Shown here in pieces: positions 16,952-26,500 of a stretch of DNA of 64,000 nt. Numbering within the stretch: the first letter of the stretch is position 1; each line of letters opens with the position of its first letter. The notes beneath the pieces are model-generated. The model was not told where the DNA came from. It was given only the letters and a program-made list of their open reading frames with translations, and did no database searches. Origin of the DNA: BMS3ABIN04 sp964553325 (GTDB taxonomy: Bacteria; Bacteroidota; Ignavibacteria; Ignavibacteriales; Melioribacteraceae); the NCBI GenBank assembly GCA_964553325.1, contig CAZKKI010000082.1:113642-177641 (forward strand), in the 5' to 3' direction. The position numbers were made by a program, and so were the translations under genes.

Positions 16952-16995
16952 GCCTGAAGTTAGTAATTGTTTGCCTGACCGATATATACTCAGGC
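16952..16995. promoter_or_regulatory. Probable enhancer (activator-binding) sites
   Basis: GCCTGA occurs at 16952-16957 and 16973-16978 in direct orientation, 21 bp (two helical turns) apart. Its inverse TCAGGC occurs at 16990-16995, forming a 23-bp dyad with the second copy. These lie 95-138 bp upstream of the predicted start of the sigma-54 promoter, the usual enhancer distance. Confidence 0.55.
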
Positions 16996-19445
16996 TAACT
17001 TTCGATTATTTTGCGGATTACTTTATCCAGATATGCGTGATATTTTTGAGGTAAGTTTTTGTATTTAGAAGCGAACGCTATTTTCACATCGGCAAATTCT
17101 TTCGAATCGAGTTTTTCCAAATCCCGCTCTATATTTTTCAAATAAGTAGTTACTTTGGTTTTAACTTTCTCTAAAACTTCGGGATCTTCGGATTGGGCTA
17201 TTTCATAAATTGCTTTCTCCAAATCGAAATTAAAATTGCAATAATATTTAAAAAATATTCCTCTGAAATTTTCGGAAACCACTGTTCTATTTAAATCACC
17301 CAATTCCCTTGCGGTTTCGTTTATCGACGAATGAGAAAATTTCTTTTCCCTTAATAATTCCAAAATATTTTCTTCAAGATTCGCTTTATCGAACTTAGCC
17401 AAGTTTTCCGGCAAATCTTTCAACTTGATTATCGTACGGTTTTCCGATTTTGCAAATATTGCCGCACGTTTCATTACCGATTCCAATTCCCTTACATTTC
17501 CTTTCCAATTATATTCGACCAATTGCTTGAGAACCGACCGGGAAAGCGACAATTCAGGTGATTCCGATTTGATAAAATGATTTGCCAAAACTTCAATGTC
17601 TTCTTTTCTTTCTTTTAAAGAAGGAACCTTAATCGTAAAAACATTCAGTCTGTAAAATAAATCCTCGCGGAATTTCCCTTCACGAACAAGTTTTTCCAAA
17701 TCTTTGTTGGTTGCGGCAACAATCCGAACATCGGCATGTAAAGTTTCCGAAGAACCCACACGTTGGAAATCTCCGGTTTGCAAAACCCTTAAAAGTTTTA
17801 CCTGGAAATTCTCCGAAGTCTCACCTATTTCATCCAAAAACAAAGTACCTTTATCGGCTAATTCGAATCTTCCTTTTTTATCTTTTATCGCATCGGTAAA
17901 CGCACCTTTTACATGCCCGAATAATTCACTTTCAAGCAATGTATCGCTAAGCGCGGCACAATTAACAACCACAAAATTTTTATCTTTTCTCGGACTCAGC
18001 TTGTGAATCGCTTGGGCAACAAGTTCTTTACCGCTCCCGCTATCGCCTAAAATAAGCACGGTTGCATCTTCGGGTGCAACTTTGCGAATCAATTCCACAA
18101 CGGAAGCCATTTTTTTACTCTTGTAAATTATTCCTTCAAAATTTTTGATGGCCGAAGAGTCGCTTTCGATATCGGCGGGAATTTCGTCTTCTTCTTGTTT
18201 TTTGAGTTTGGCAATTTCCTCGTTTAGTTTTTCAATCTGCGCAGTAAGTTCGGCACTTTTATTTTGTGCGGAATTTTTATACTGTTCTTCAAGTTTTTTT
18301 AACTCTTCCTCTTTCGTTTGTAAAGTTTTCTTCAGGTTTTCCGCCTCGTCTATTGTTTCCGAAAGCATTATTTTCCTTTCCGTCAAATCGAGAAAGGAAT
18401 CAACTAAAAATAAAACACCGAGGGGAAACAGCAGAGCAAGATAGTCCAATTCTATATATGAGAACTCGAACAAAATATACCCGCCAACCAGAAAACTAAA
18501 AAGCAAAAGCAAATACACGCCTTTCTTTCGAATGCCGAAATAAGCAATAATGAACGAAAGAATAATAAAAATGTACGTAGATATATTTTTCAAAGAATAG
18601 TTGATGTCCCTTCCGGTCAAAATATTATCGACCGCAATTGCATGAAAACCGATGCCCGGCAATTCTTTGTCGAAAACCGTCGAGATTGTCGGAGCAATAA
18701 GCGGATCGCTAACGCCGATGATTAATATTTTTCCTGCAAGCGATTTCAATTTGACTTCATCGTTCAAAACCGAGGAAAAGAAATCCAAAAACGAATATTT
18801 TTTAAATGACTTCCACGAAGTATAAAAATTAACTTTTAACAATTTGTTTTCGTAATTCCCGTTAGAAGCAAGAGCAAGCGAAAAAGCTTTTACTTCCCCG
18901 TTCGAACTTTTTACAACCAAAGGAACGTAAGTTCCGTCATCCGTCAGAAAATTAATATGCCCGGTCTCAAGCCGGGGAATCACTTTTTGGGGAGCGGGAT
19001 AAATTACCGAGTCCGTTGAAACTTCTTCGCCGGTAATTTCGATTGAGTTAAGCAAAGACGATAAAACAACATTTCCGGTTCTTTTAATTTGATTATTCAA
19101 AACACTATCGTACACACTTTGATAAGACAGTTTTTCCGAAAGAAAAATTTCGATTCCTATCTTTTTTAAATTATACTTTTGCAATCGACTCAACAAGGTA
19201 GCGTAATAACTTCTTTTGAATGGCCAGCCCAAACTTTCAATATCTTTAGGGGAAATATGAATAAGCACAATGTTTGTATCGACCGGAACTTCACCGCGGA
19301 TTGAATTAAAAACCGTTGTAAGCGAATAGTCGGCATTGTAAAACGAAGATTTAAATGCGAAGAGAATAACGACGGTAAATAAAACTACTCCTGTTCTAAT
19401 ATAATTTTTAAAGTTCAGTATTTTTTTTATGTCCGCCATTCGCAA
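16995..19445 (-). CDS. CHASE2-domain sigma-54-dependent transcriptional activator
   Basis: This 816-residue membrane-bound regulator has a first TM helix (about 19-32), a CHASE2 extracytoplasmic sensor domain (about 50-275; NIVLIHISPKDIESLGWPF is typical) and a cluster of TM helices (about 288-350). A coiled coil (about 360-420) leads to an AAA+ domain with Walker A GDSGSGKE (467-474), the sigma-54 contact loop GAFTDA (514-519) and Walker B GTLFLDE (533-539). A helix-turn-helix follows (about 704-735), then an extra helical tail of about 80 residues of unknown role. Having sensor, ATPase and DNA-binding parts in one chain means it needs no separate kinase. It probably drives the lipoprotein operon directly downstream, through the sigma-54 promoter at 16868-16884. 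Confidence 0.88.
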   Translation of the reverse strand: MRMADIKKILNFKNYIRTGVVLFTVVILFAFKSSFYNADYSLTTVFNSIRGEVPVDTNIVLIHISPKDIESLGWPFKRSYYATLLSRLQKYNLKKIGIEIFLSEKLSYQSVYDSVLNNQIKRTGNVVLSSLLNSIEITGEEVSTDSVIYPAPQKVIPRLETGHINFLTDDGTYVPLVVKSSNGEVKAFSLALASNGNYENKLLKVNFYTSWKSFKKYSFLDFFSSVLNDEVKLKSLAGKILIIGVSDPLIAPTISTVFDKELPGIGFHAIAVDNILTGRDINYSLKNISTYIFIILSFIIAYFGIRKKGVYLLLLFSFLVGGYILFEFSYIELDYLALLFPLGVLFLVDSFLDLTERKIMLSETIDEAENLKKTLQTKEEELKKLEEQYKNSAQNKSAELTAQIEKLNEEIAKLKKQEEDEIPADIESDSSAIKNFEGIIYKSKKMASVVELIRKVAPEDATVLILGDSGSGKELVAQAIHKLSPRKDKNFVVVNCAALSDTLLESELFGHVKGAFTDAIKDKKGRFELADKGTLFLDEIGETSENFQVKLLRVLQTGDFQRVGSSETLHADVRIVAATNKDLEKLVREGKFREDLFYRLNVFTIKVPSLKERKEDIEVLANHFIKSESPELSLSRSVLKQLVEYNWKGNVRELESVMKRAAIFAKSENRTIIKLKDLPENLAKFDKANLEENILELLREKKFSHSSINETARELGDLNRTVVSENFRGIFFKYYCNFNFDLEKAIYEIAQSEDPEVLEKVKTKVTTYLKNIERDLEKLDSKEFADVKIAFASKYKNLPQKYHAYLDKVIRKIIES

Positions 19446-19517
19446 AAATTTGTACTTTTGAATATCGGAATTTACTAAAAAATTTTAATTAAAGGATAAA
19501 AGAATCGGGGAAGCAAA

Positions 19518-20312
19518 ATGCAAAAAGTAATAAACGGGTTACATGTTTACACAAAAGGAAATCCCAAAAACAAATCGATTATTTTCGTTCATGGTTTTCC
19601 ATACGATCACAGTATGTGGAACTATCAAGTTGAAGAATTAAGTAAACGATACTTTTGCATTACTTACGATGTTCGCGGTTTAGGCAAAAGTTACGTCGGC
19701 GACGGACAATACACGATGGAAGCATTCGTATGGGATTTATTTTCGGTTATCGACGGAATGAAATTGGAGAAACCGGTTTTGTGCGGACTTTCGATGGGCG
19801 GATATATTTCACTTCGCGCGGTTGAAATAGAGCAATTGCGGTTCCGAGCGTTAGTTCTTTGCGATACCCGTTCACAAGCTGACGATAACGAAGGCAAATT
19901 AAAAAGAGCAATGGCAATCAATCAAATAAATACGGAAGGTTTACAAGCGTTCGTTAAACCTTTTGTTACAAATTGTTTTTGGAATCAAACCGTTAAGAAA
20001 AACCCTGAACTTTTTAATAAAGTGCTGGCTAACTCATTGAAACATAATCCGATTGGCGTTAAAGGCGGATTAATTGCAATGCTAAGCAGAACCGATACAT
20101 CCAAAGCCTTGAAAAAATTCAAGTTACCCACGCTTGTTTTGGTCGGGAAACACGATTCATTAACTCCGCCCGAAACAATGCAAAAAATGGCAAAGAAAAT
20201 TAAGAAATCTGACTTTTACATCGTACCTAAAGCCGGCCACATGGCTCCGTTGGAAAATCCGGATTTTGTAAATACAAAGCTGTTTAAATTCTTGGAGAAA
20301 ATCGAAAAATAG
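19518..20312 (+). CDS. Alpha/beta-fold hydrolase
   Basis: This 264-residue cytosolic hydrolase has the oxyanion-region HGFPYDHSMW, the nucleophile elbow GLSMGG (Ser about 93), the acid in VGKHDSLTPP and the catalytic His in KAGHMAPLE. The complete triad places it with the 3-oxoadipate enol-lactonase/esterase-like group, but the substrate cannot be assigned. It starts behind GGGGAAG, diverges from the CHASE2 activator gene and ends 16 bp before the convergent glycosylase gene. Confidence 0.85.
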   Translation: MQKVINGLHVYTKGNPKNKSIIFVHGFPYDHSMWNYQVEELSKRYFCITYDVRGLGKSYVGDGQYTMEAFVWDLFSVIDGMKLEKPVLCGLSMGGYISLRAVEIEQLRFRALVLCDTRSQADDNEGKLKRAMAINQINTEGLQAFVKPFVTNCFWNQTVKKNPELFNKVLANSLKHNPIGVKGGLIAMLSRTDTSKALKKFKLPTLVLVGKHDSLTPPETMQKMAKKIKKSDFYIVPKAGHMAPLENPDFVNTKLFKFLEKIEK

Positions 20313-20328
20313 AGAAATGCGGTTTTAA

Positions 20329-21012
20329 CTACCGGGAAAGAATTTCGATGTAGCGTTCGATATAAAATTCCAGCTTTTTTCTTTTGTATTGCATTATGAA
20401 TCTGGGATGTTCCAGAACCCTAATTTCTTTGAAGTAGTTTAACTCGTTATTTATTTCGGAAAGAAATTTCGCATTCTTTTTACCCAGCGAAATTGCAAAC
20501 GAGCTATCGGCTCCGAACTCGATTTGGCGTTGGACGGCATTAAAAAGAAACGGCCTCATATTTTCGTACAATTCCTTGCTGTCGTAATAATTGTGATTTT
20601 TTCCGTCTTTTATTATAGCCAACGGATAAAGCGCAGTTAAAAAATATTTCGAAAAAAACTTTTCGGCACCGCCGGTTTTTTCCACAACTTTGTAAACAAA
20701 TTCGCTGGAAAGCTCCTTTCTGCTACCGAGATTATTTTCAATTCCGCAAAATTCCCGCAAAGCAACGGGATCGGTAAAAGAGATGCCCGTTAAACCTCCG
20801 CCGAAACGGCCGGGATTAATTCCGAAAATAAAAATCCTTTTACCGTTATCGTTGTAAAACTTTGCAAAAAAACTTTTTACGATTTTCCTTACTTGCGGCG
20901 CTTCGTAAGGGTTAAGAAAATTAACACCTTCCGGCTTCGGCTCCGGTAACGATAAATTCAGAAAGTATCTTACCGCTTTGTCCGCAAATGTATTCGGGTT
21001 AATTTCACTCAA
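20329..21012 (-). CDS. SMUG2-like uracil-DNA glycosylase family protein (DUF4918)
   Basis: This 227-residue protein carries the uracil-DNA-glycosylase motif I GINPGRFGGG (64-73) followed by LTGISFTDP, and a motif II-like HPRFIMQYK (His202) near the C-terminus. These fit the SMUG2/DUF4918 branch, which removes uracil or other deaminated bases from DNA. Its start overlaps the NUDIX stop in an ATGA junction, so the two are translated together. The pairing suggests joint care of damaged nucleotides and DNA. Substrate range is unknown. Confidence 0.75.
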   Translation of the reverse strand: MSEINPNTFADKAVRYFLNLSLPEPKPEGVNFLNPYEAPQVRKIVKSFFAKFYNDNGKRIFIFGINPGRFGGGLTGISFTDPVALREFCGIENNLGSRKELSSEFVYKVVEKTGGAEKFFSKYFLTALYPLAIIKDGKNHNYYDSKELYENMRPFLFNAVQRQIEFGADSSFAISLGKKNAKFLSEINNELNYFKEIRVLEHPRFIMQYKRKKLEFYIERYIEILSR

Positions 21013-21467
21013 TAAAAATCCACTTGATAATCTATAAATTTTCCGTTTTCGTAATTAAACTTCGCACTGAAAAATTTATCTTGAAAAAGCCAAGGAATGA
21101 AAATTTTGTCTCCTTCCCATAAATTCAATTTCTCCAATTCATCGTTTGGAATCCATTTCAGCATTCCTTCGGGCGAATCAATAAGCTCACCTTCGAAATC
21201 GTCTCTAACAAAAAGAAAAACATACCAATCCTCTTTCCCGTCGAACATCGGGAATGTAATAAAACCTTTAAGTTTCAGGCTTTTAACATTCAATCCGGCT
21301 TCTTCTTTAATCTCCCGTATTGCACAATCTTCGGGCGATTCTCCGGGTTCGAACTTTCCACCGAGTCCGTTCCATTTACCTTCGTGGTAATCGTTTTCTT
21401 TTTTGTTCCGGTACAGCATTAAGGTTTTACCGTCTTTTTGTACGTAGCAAAGCGTTGCCAGTTTCAT
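21009..21467 (-). CDS. NUDIX hydrolase, MutT/8-oxo-dGTPase-like
   Basis: ATG 21467 is chosen because the NUDIX fold begins there (MKLATLCYVQKDGKTLMLYR) and it lies 7 bp after the preceding gene; the longer frame would overlap that gene. The 152-residue protein has a perfect NUDIX box, G37-x5-E43-x7-RE-I-x-EE-x-G-L (37-59). The surrounding residues WNGLGGKFEPGE resemble 8-oxo-dGTP diphosphatases of the MTH1 type, which clean oxidised nucleotides. It overlaps the glycosylase gene by 4 bp. Confidence 0.85.
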   Translation of the reverse strand: MKLATLCYVQKDGKTLMLYRNKKENDYHEGKWNGLGGKFEPGESPEDCAIREIKEEAGLNVKSLKLKGFITFPMFDGKEDWYVFLFVRDDFEGELIDSPEGMLKWIPNDELEKLNLWEGDKIFIPWLFQDKFFSAKFNYENGKFIDYQVDFY

Positions 21468-21474
21468 TGTATTC

Positions 21475-22452
21475 CTATAACGGATAATTTTCCAATCGTG
21501 TTTGCCATGCCCAATAGTTGCAAGTCGGACAAACGGGTAATTCATTCTCTTTATGTTCTATGTGTAATTTTCTAATTCTACGGAGGTCATCGCCTTTCCA
21601 AATATCCTTCAATTGCTGTTCGTAAGCATTTCCGGTCTGCAGTTGTTGTTTCCAATCCATACAACAAGCCGAAACTATACCGTCCGAATTAACTACGGTT
21701 GATTCCCATAAAGAATAACAAGGATAACGGTTTAATTCGGCTTCCTTATAATCGAATATTCCCCAAGTAAGGTTGTCCCATTCTTGAATTTCCACATCGT
21801 ATTTGCGCCAGAAATTTCTAAACAATTTAATCTCCCGTTTCATCTCGGGAAATTGAGGTAAATTTATTATTTGAACTATCACGCGCGGCTTCCAATCCGA
21901 TTTTTCTCTGAAATTCAAAAAGTTCAAAATATTTTCCATTACTTTATCGAAATGTTTTCCGCGTACTTTTGAATAAAATTCTTTCGTAGCCGCTCCGATG
22001 CTGAAATTTATTACATCTATCCGGTTTTCAAAAATCGAGCGACTTATATTTTCGTTCAATCTGTGCCCGTTCGTTGTCAAATACACAATGTGATTTCTAT
22101 TCCTTTTTACCCGCTCGAGTATTTCTATTATTTGCGGATGAAGCAGTGGTTCACCGTCTTTGTGTAAAGCTATTCTCCGTTCACCGTAGTTATCAATTTC
22201 ATTCATTAATTTTTCAAACAAATCCATACTCATTATGCCGAATTTTCTTACTTCATCTTTGAACTCTTTCATATGCGGAGGACAATGTACGCAAGAAAGA
22301 TTACACGAACTGACCGTTTCAATATTAATTAATTGCGGGAACTCCATATCCGGCACGGGGATATTCCCCTTTAGCTTTTTATACCGGAAAATCAATTCCC
22401 TGCCGGTGTTATTCGAATATAATATATCTTTAATTTTGTGCTTTATAATCAT
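21475..22452 (-). CDS. Radical SAM/SPASM-domain protein
   Basis: This 325-residue enzyme has the radical SAM cluster motif CNLSCVHC (Cys50, Cys54, Cys57). SPASM-type cysteines follow in the C-terminal third (PCYSLW, SACCMDW, PVCPTCNYW) and should bind one auxiliary Fe-S cluster. HKDGEPLLHP in the core is typical of the group. The substrate is unknown; its position directly downstream of hldD (21-bp gap) hints at surface polysaccharide work. The gene is followed after 7 bp by the NUDIX gene. Confidence 0.82.
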   Translation of the reverse strand: MIIKHKIKDILYSNNTGRELIFRYKKLKGNIPVPDMEFPQLINIETVSSCNLSCVHCPPHMKEFKDEVRKFGIMSMDLFEKLMNEIDNYGERRIALHKDGEPLLHPQIIEILERVKRNRNHIVYLTTNGHRLNENISRSIFENRIDVINFSIGAATKEFYSKVRGKHFDKVMENILNFLNFREKSDWKPRVIVQIINLPQFPEMKREIKLFRNFWRKYDVEIQEWDNLTWGIFDYKEAELNRYPCYSLWESTVVNSDGIVSACCMDWKQQLQTGNAYEQQLKDIWKGDDLRRIRKLHIEHKENELPVCPTCNYWAWQTRLENYPL

Positions 22453-22473
22453 TTATATTTAAATCTTATTAAT

Positions 22474-23448
22474 TCACCATGCGATTGTTTTTTCCTTTAA
22501 CAAATAATTTTTCACATAATCTTCAACGCCACGTTCGATGCTCGTAATGTCTTTCTTGTATCCCGCTTGTCGCAACTTATTTAAATCGGCTTGTGTAAAA
22601 TATTGATATTTGTTTCTCAAATTTTCCGGCATCTCAATATATTCGATATTCACAGGTTTATTCATTGCATTGAAAATTGCCGTTACCAAATCGTTCCACG
22701 TTCGTGCTTTACCGGTACCAATGTTAAATATTCCGTTCACGTTTTTATTTTCCATAAAGAATAAAGTCATTTCCACGGCATCTTTCACGTAAATGAAATC
22801 CCGGAGTTGTTCGCCGTCTTTGTATTCAGCTTTATAAGATTTAAATAATCTTACTTTTCCGCTCTCTTTTATTTGTCCGAAAGCTTTATGAATTACACTG
22901 CGCATGTCACCTTTATGATATTCGTTAGGTCCGTATACATTGAAATATTTCAGTCCTACTATTTTATCGAGCATTCCTTCTTTTTTGGCGTACAAATCGA
23001 ACAAATGTTTGGAATAACCGTACATATTCATCGGTCGAAGTTTTTCCAATTTTTCTTCATCATCTTCGTAACCTTGCGCACCGTCTCCGTATGTTGCGGC
23101 TGAAGATGCGTAAATAAATCTGCTCCCTTTTCTTATTGCGTATTCGGCCAAAACTTGGGTATAGCCGAAATTGTTTTCCATTAGATAATCCGCATCTTTT
23201 TCGGTAGTTGAAGAGCATGCGCCCAAATGAAAAATCACGTCGATGTTATATTTGAATTCGTCGACTCTTATCCAATCTAAAAAATCCTCTTTATCGTAGA
23301 AATCAAGAAAGTCCAAACCGACTAAATTTTTCCATTTTTCGTCCGTACCCAGTCTGTCGACCACAATAATATCATTACGGCCTAATTGATTGAGTTTCCA
23401 AACTAATACGCTACCGATAAACCCAGCGCCTCCGGTTACAACAATCAT
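22474..23448 (-). CDS. hldD: ADP-L-glycero-D-manno-heptose 6-epimerase
   Basis: HldD makes ADP-L-glycero-beta-D-manno-heptose for the LPS inner core. This 324-residue short-chain-dehydrogenase-type protein has the NADP-binding TGGAGFIGS (5-13), HLGACSSTTE and ASSAATYG for the catalytic Ser/Thr region, the YxxxK pair in MYGYSKHLFD, and YFNVYGPNEYHKG. The pattern is specific to HldD/RfaD rather than GalE. It shows that the cell makes heptose-containing LPS. It heads a four-gene - strand unit running to the glycosylase gene. Confidence 0.92.
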   Translation of the reverse strand: MIVVTGGAGFIGSVLVWKLNQLGRNDIIVVDRLGTDEKWKNLVGLDFLDFYDKEDFLDWIRVDEFKYNIDVIFHLGACSSTTEKDADYLMENNFGYTQVLAEYAIRKGSRFIYASSAATYGDGAQGYEDDEEKLEKLRPMNMYGYSKHLFDLYAKKEGMLDKIVGLKYFNVYGPNEYHKGDMRSVIHKAFGQIKESGKVRLFKSYKAEYKDGEQLRDFIYVKDAVEMTLFFMENKNVNGIFNIGTGKARTWNDLVTAIFNAMNKPVNIEYIEMPENLRNKYQYFTQADLNKLRQAGYKKDITSIERGVEDYVKNYLLKEKTIAW

Positions 23449-23589
23449 TGTTTACCCCACTTTTTTTTATTTGATTCCCAAAATGCAAAAATAGAAATGA
23501 CAATGCAAAACATTCAATTTATTTTTTATTTAAGTAAATTTAACATCGAATATAATTTCAAACTTTTTCCCAAAAAAATATTAGCCGTA

Positions 23590-26500
23590 ATGGTAATCGA
23601 ATCGTTAAAATCCTTATTAGATAAAAGAATTCTTGTGCTGGACGGCGCAATGGGCACTATGATTCAGCGGTATATGCTTACGGAGGAAGACTTCCGCGGA
23701 AAGAAATTTGTAAACCACCCCAATCCGTTAAAAGGAAATAACGATATACTTTGTTTAACCCAACCCGGGATTATTAAAAATATTCACTTGGAATATTTGA
23801 AAGCTGGCGCCGATATAATTGAAACCAACACGTTTAACGGGACTTCAATTTCCCAAGCCGATTACGGAACGGAAGATTTCATCTACGAAATTAATTTTAA
23901 TGCGGCCAGATTGGCAAAAGAAGCAATTACCGAACTGAACGATAAACATAAACCCCGTTTTGTCGCCGGTGCTGTGGGACCAACAAATAAAACTGCTTCG
24001 ATGTCGCCTGATGTAACCGACCCAGGTTTTCGTGCAGTAACTTTCGATGACTTAAGTAAAGCATACTCGGAACAAATTAAAGGATTAATTGACGGCGGAG
24101 CCGATATAATTTTAATAGAAACGATTTTCGATACTCTTAACGCCAAAGCCGCCATTTATGCGGTAACAGAAATAAGCGAACGACTCGGGCGGAAAATTCC
24201 GGTTATGATTTCCGGAACAATTACCGATGCCAGCGGAAGAACATTATCAGGCCAAACTCTTGAAGCGTTTTGGATATCGATATCACATACTAAAAACTTA
24301 TTATCGGTGGGACTTAATTGCGCGATGGGCCCGCAACAGCTTCGTCCATATATCGAAGAACTCTCAAAAATTGCAGACTGTTATGTAAGTCTCTACCCCA
24401 ATGCCGGATTGCCGAACGAATTCGGAGAATATGACGAGTCGCCCGAAAGCATGAAAGTAGTATTGGAAGATTATGCTAAAAACGGTTTCTTCAACATTGT
24501 CGGCGGATGTTGCGGGACCACACCGGAGCACATTAAAGCCTTTGCAGAAATGACAAAAAACTTACCCGCAAGAAAAATTCCGCTAACCGAACCTTATCTG
24601 AAATTAAGCGGATTGGAACCACTTGTCATTAGACCGGATTCAAATTTCATCAACATCGGCGAAAGAACAAACGTTGCCGGCTCGAGAAAATTTGCCAAGT
24701 TAATAAGAGAAGAAAATTACGAAGACGCCTTATCCGTAGCAAAGAATCAAGTTGAAAACGGTGCGCAAATTTTAGATGTAAGTATGGACGATGCCATGAT
24801 TGACGCAGAACAGGCAATGATTAAATTCCTTAACTTGCTTGCGGCCGAACCGGATATTGCCAAAGTGCCAATCATGATTGATTCTTCAAAATGGGAAGTT
24901 ATAGAAGCCGGATTGAAAAGACTTCAGGGAAAAGGGATTGTAAATTCGATTAGTTTAAAAGAAGGTGAGAATAAATTCAAGGAACACGCACGGAAGATTA
25001 AGAAATTCGGCGCTGCAGTAATTGTAATGGCTTTCGATGAAGACGGTCAAGCCGATACTTTTGAACGCAAAATAAATATCTGTAAAAGGGCTTACGAAAT
25101 TTTGGTGAACGATGTCGGTTTTCCGCCGCAGGATATAATTTTAGATCCGAATATTTTTGCAGTCGGTACTGGAATTAAAGAACATCAAAATTATGCCGTC
25201 GATTATTTTGAAGCCGTACGATGGATCAAACAAAACTTACCGTATGCCAAGGTATCGGGCGGAGTTAGCAACGTATCATTCGCTTTCCGTGGAAACAACA
25301 CCGTACGAAGAGCAATAAACTCGGCATTTCTTTATCATGCAATAGAAGCGGGAATGGACATGGGAATAGTTAATCCCGCGCAACTTGATGTTTACGAAAA
25401 CATTCCGAAAGATTTACTGGCTTTGGTTGAAGACGTTTTGTTTAACAGGCGCGATGATGCAACGGACAGATTGATTGAGTATGCGGAAAAAGTAAAACGG
25501 ACGACCGTTACGGAAACTAAAAAACTTGAATGGCGGGAAAAACCCGTTGAGGAACGTTTGGAATACGCATTAATTAAAGGCATTACGGATTTTATCGAAC
25601 CGGATGTTGAAGAGGCAAGGAAAAAATATCCTTCGGCACTCGATGTAATCGAAAAACCGCTGATGAAAGGGATGAACAAAGTAGGCGATCTGTTCGGCTC
25701 GGGTAAAATGTTTTTACCGCAAGTGGTCAAAAGCGCTCGTGTAATGAAAAAGGCGGTATCGTATTTGATTCCGTACATTGAAAAAGAAAAAAAAGCCGCA
25801 GGCAACCTTTCGCACGAAGGAACGATTTTATTGGCAACCGTGAAAGGAGACGTTCACGATATCGGGAAAAATATTGTTTCCGTTGTTTTAAGTTGTAATA
25901 ATTACAATATTATCGATTTGGGGGTAATGGTTCCTTCCGATAAAATTTTATCCACGGCAATTGAAAAAGATGTTGATATTATCGGGCTTAGCGGACTAAT
26001 CACACCCTCTCTCGACGAAATGGTTCACATCGCCAAAGAGATGAAACGACTAAAACTAAATAAGCCTTTGTTAATTGGCGGCGCAACAACTTCCAAAATT
26101 CATACGGCGGTCAAAATTGCCGAAAACTACGACGGTCCGGTTGTTCACGTGCTCGATGCGTCTCAATCGGTTCCGGTTGTAAATAATTTACTAAACGAAA
26201 ACCTCAAAAACGAATTTCTAAATAACATTCAAAAAGAATATAAAAACATCCGCGACCGATACATTAAAAAACGAAAAGGAAAATTATTTTTAACGATTGA
26301 AGAAGCAAGAGAAAACAAATTAAAAATCGATTGGGAATACCAACAAATTAAAAAACCGGAAACTACCGGTATCAAAGTGTTCGAAAATTATCCGCTTTCG
26401 GAAATAAGAAAGTATATCGACTGGAATCCGTTTTTCAGAGCTTGGGGGTTAAAAGGAAAATATCCCGCTATTTTCGATGAAAATCCTCAGGGGAAAGAAG

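Noticed and set aside
23449..23589. A cobalamin or SAM riboswitch before metH
   Set aside because: The leader is short, AT-rich and has no conserved riboswitch boxes or terminator hairpin.
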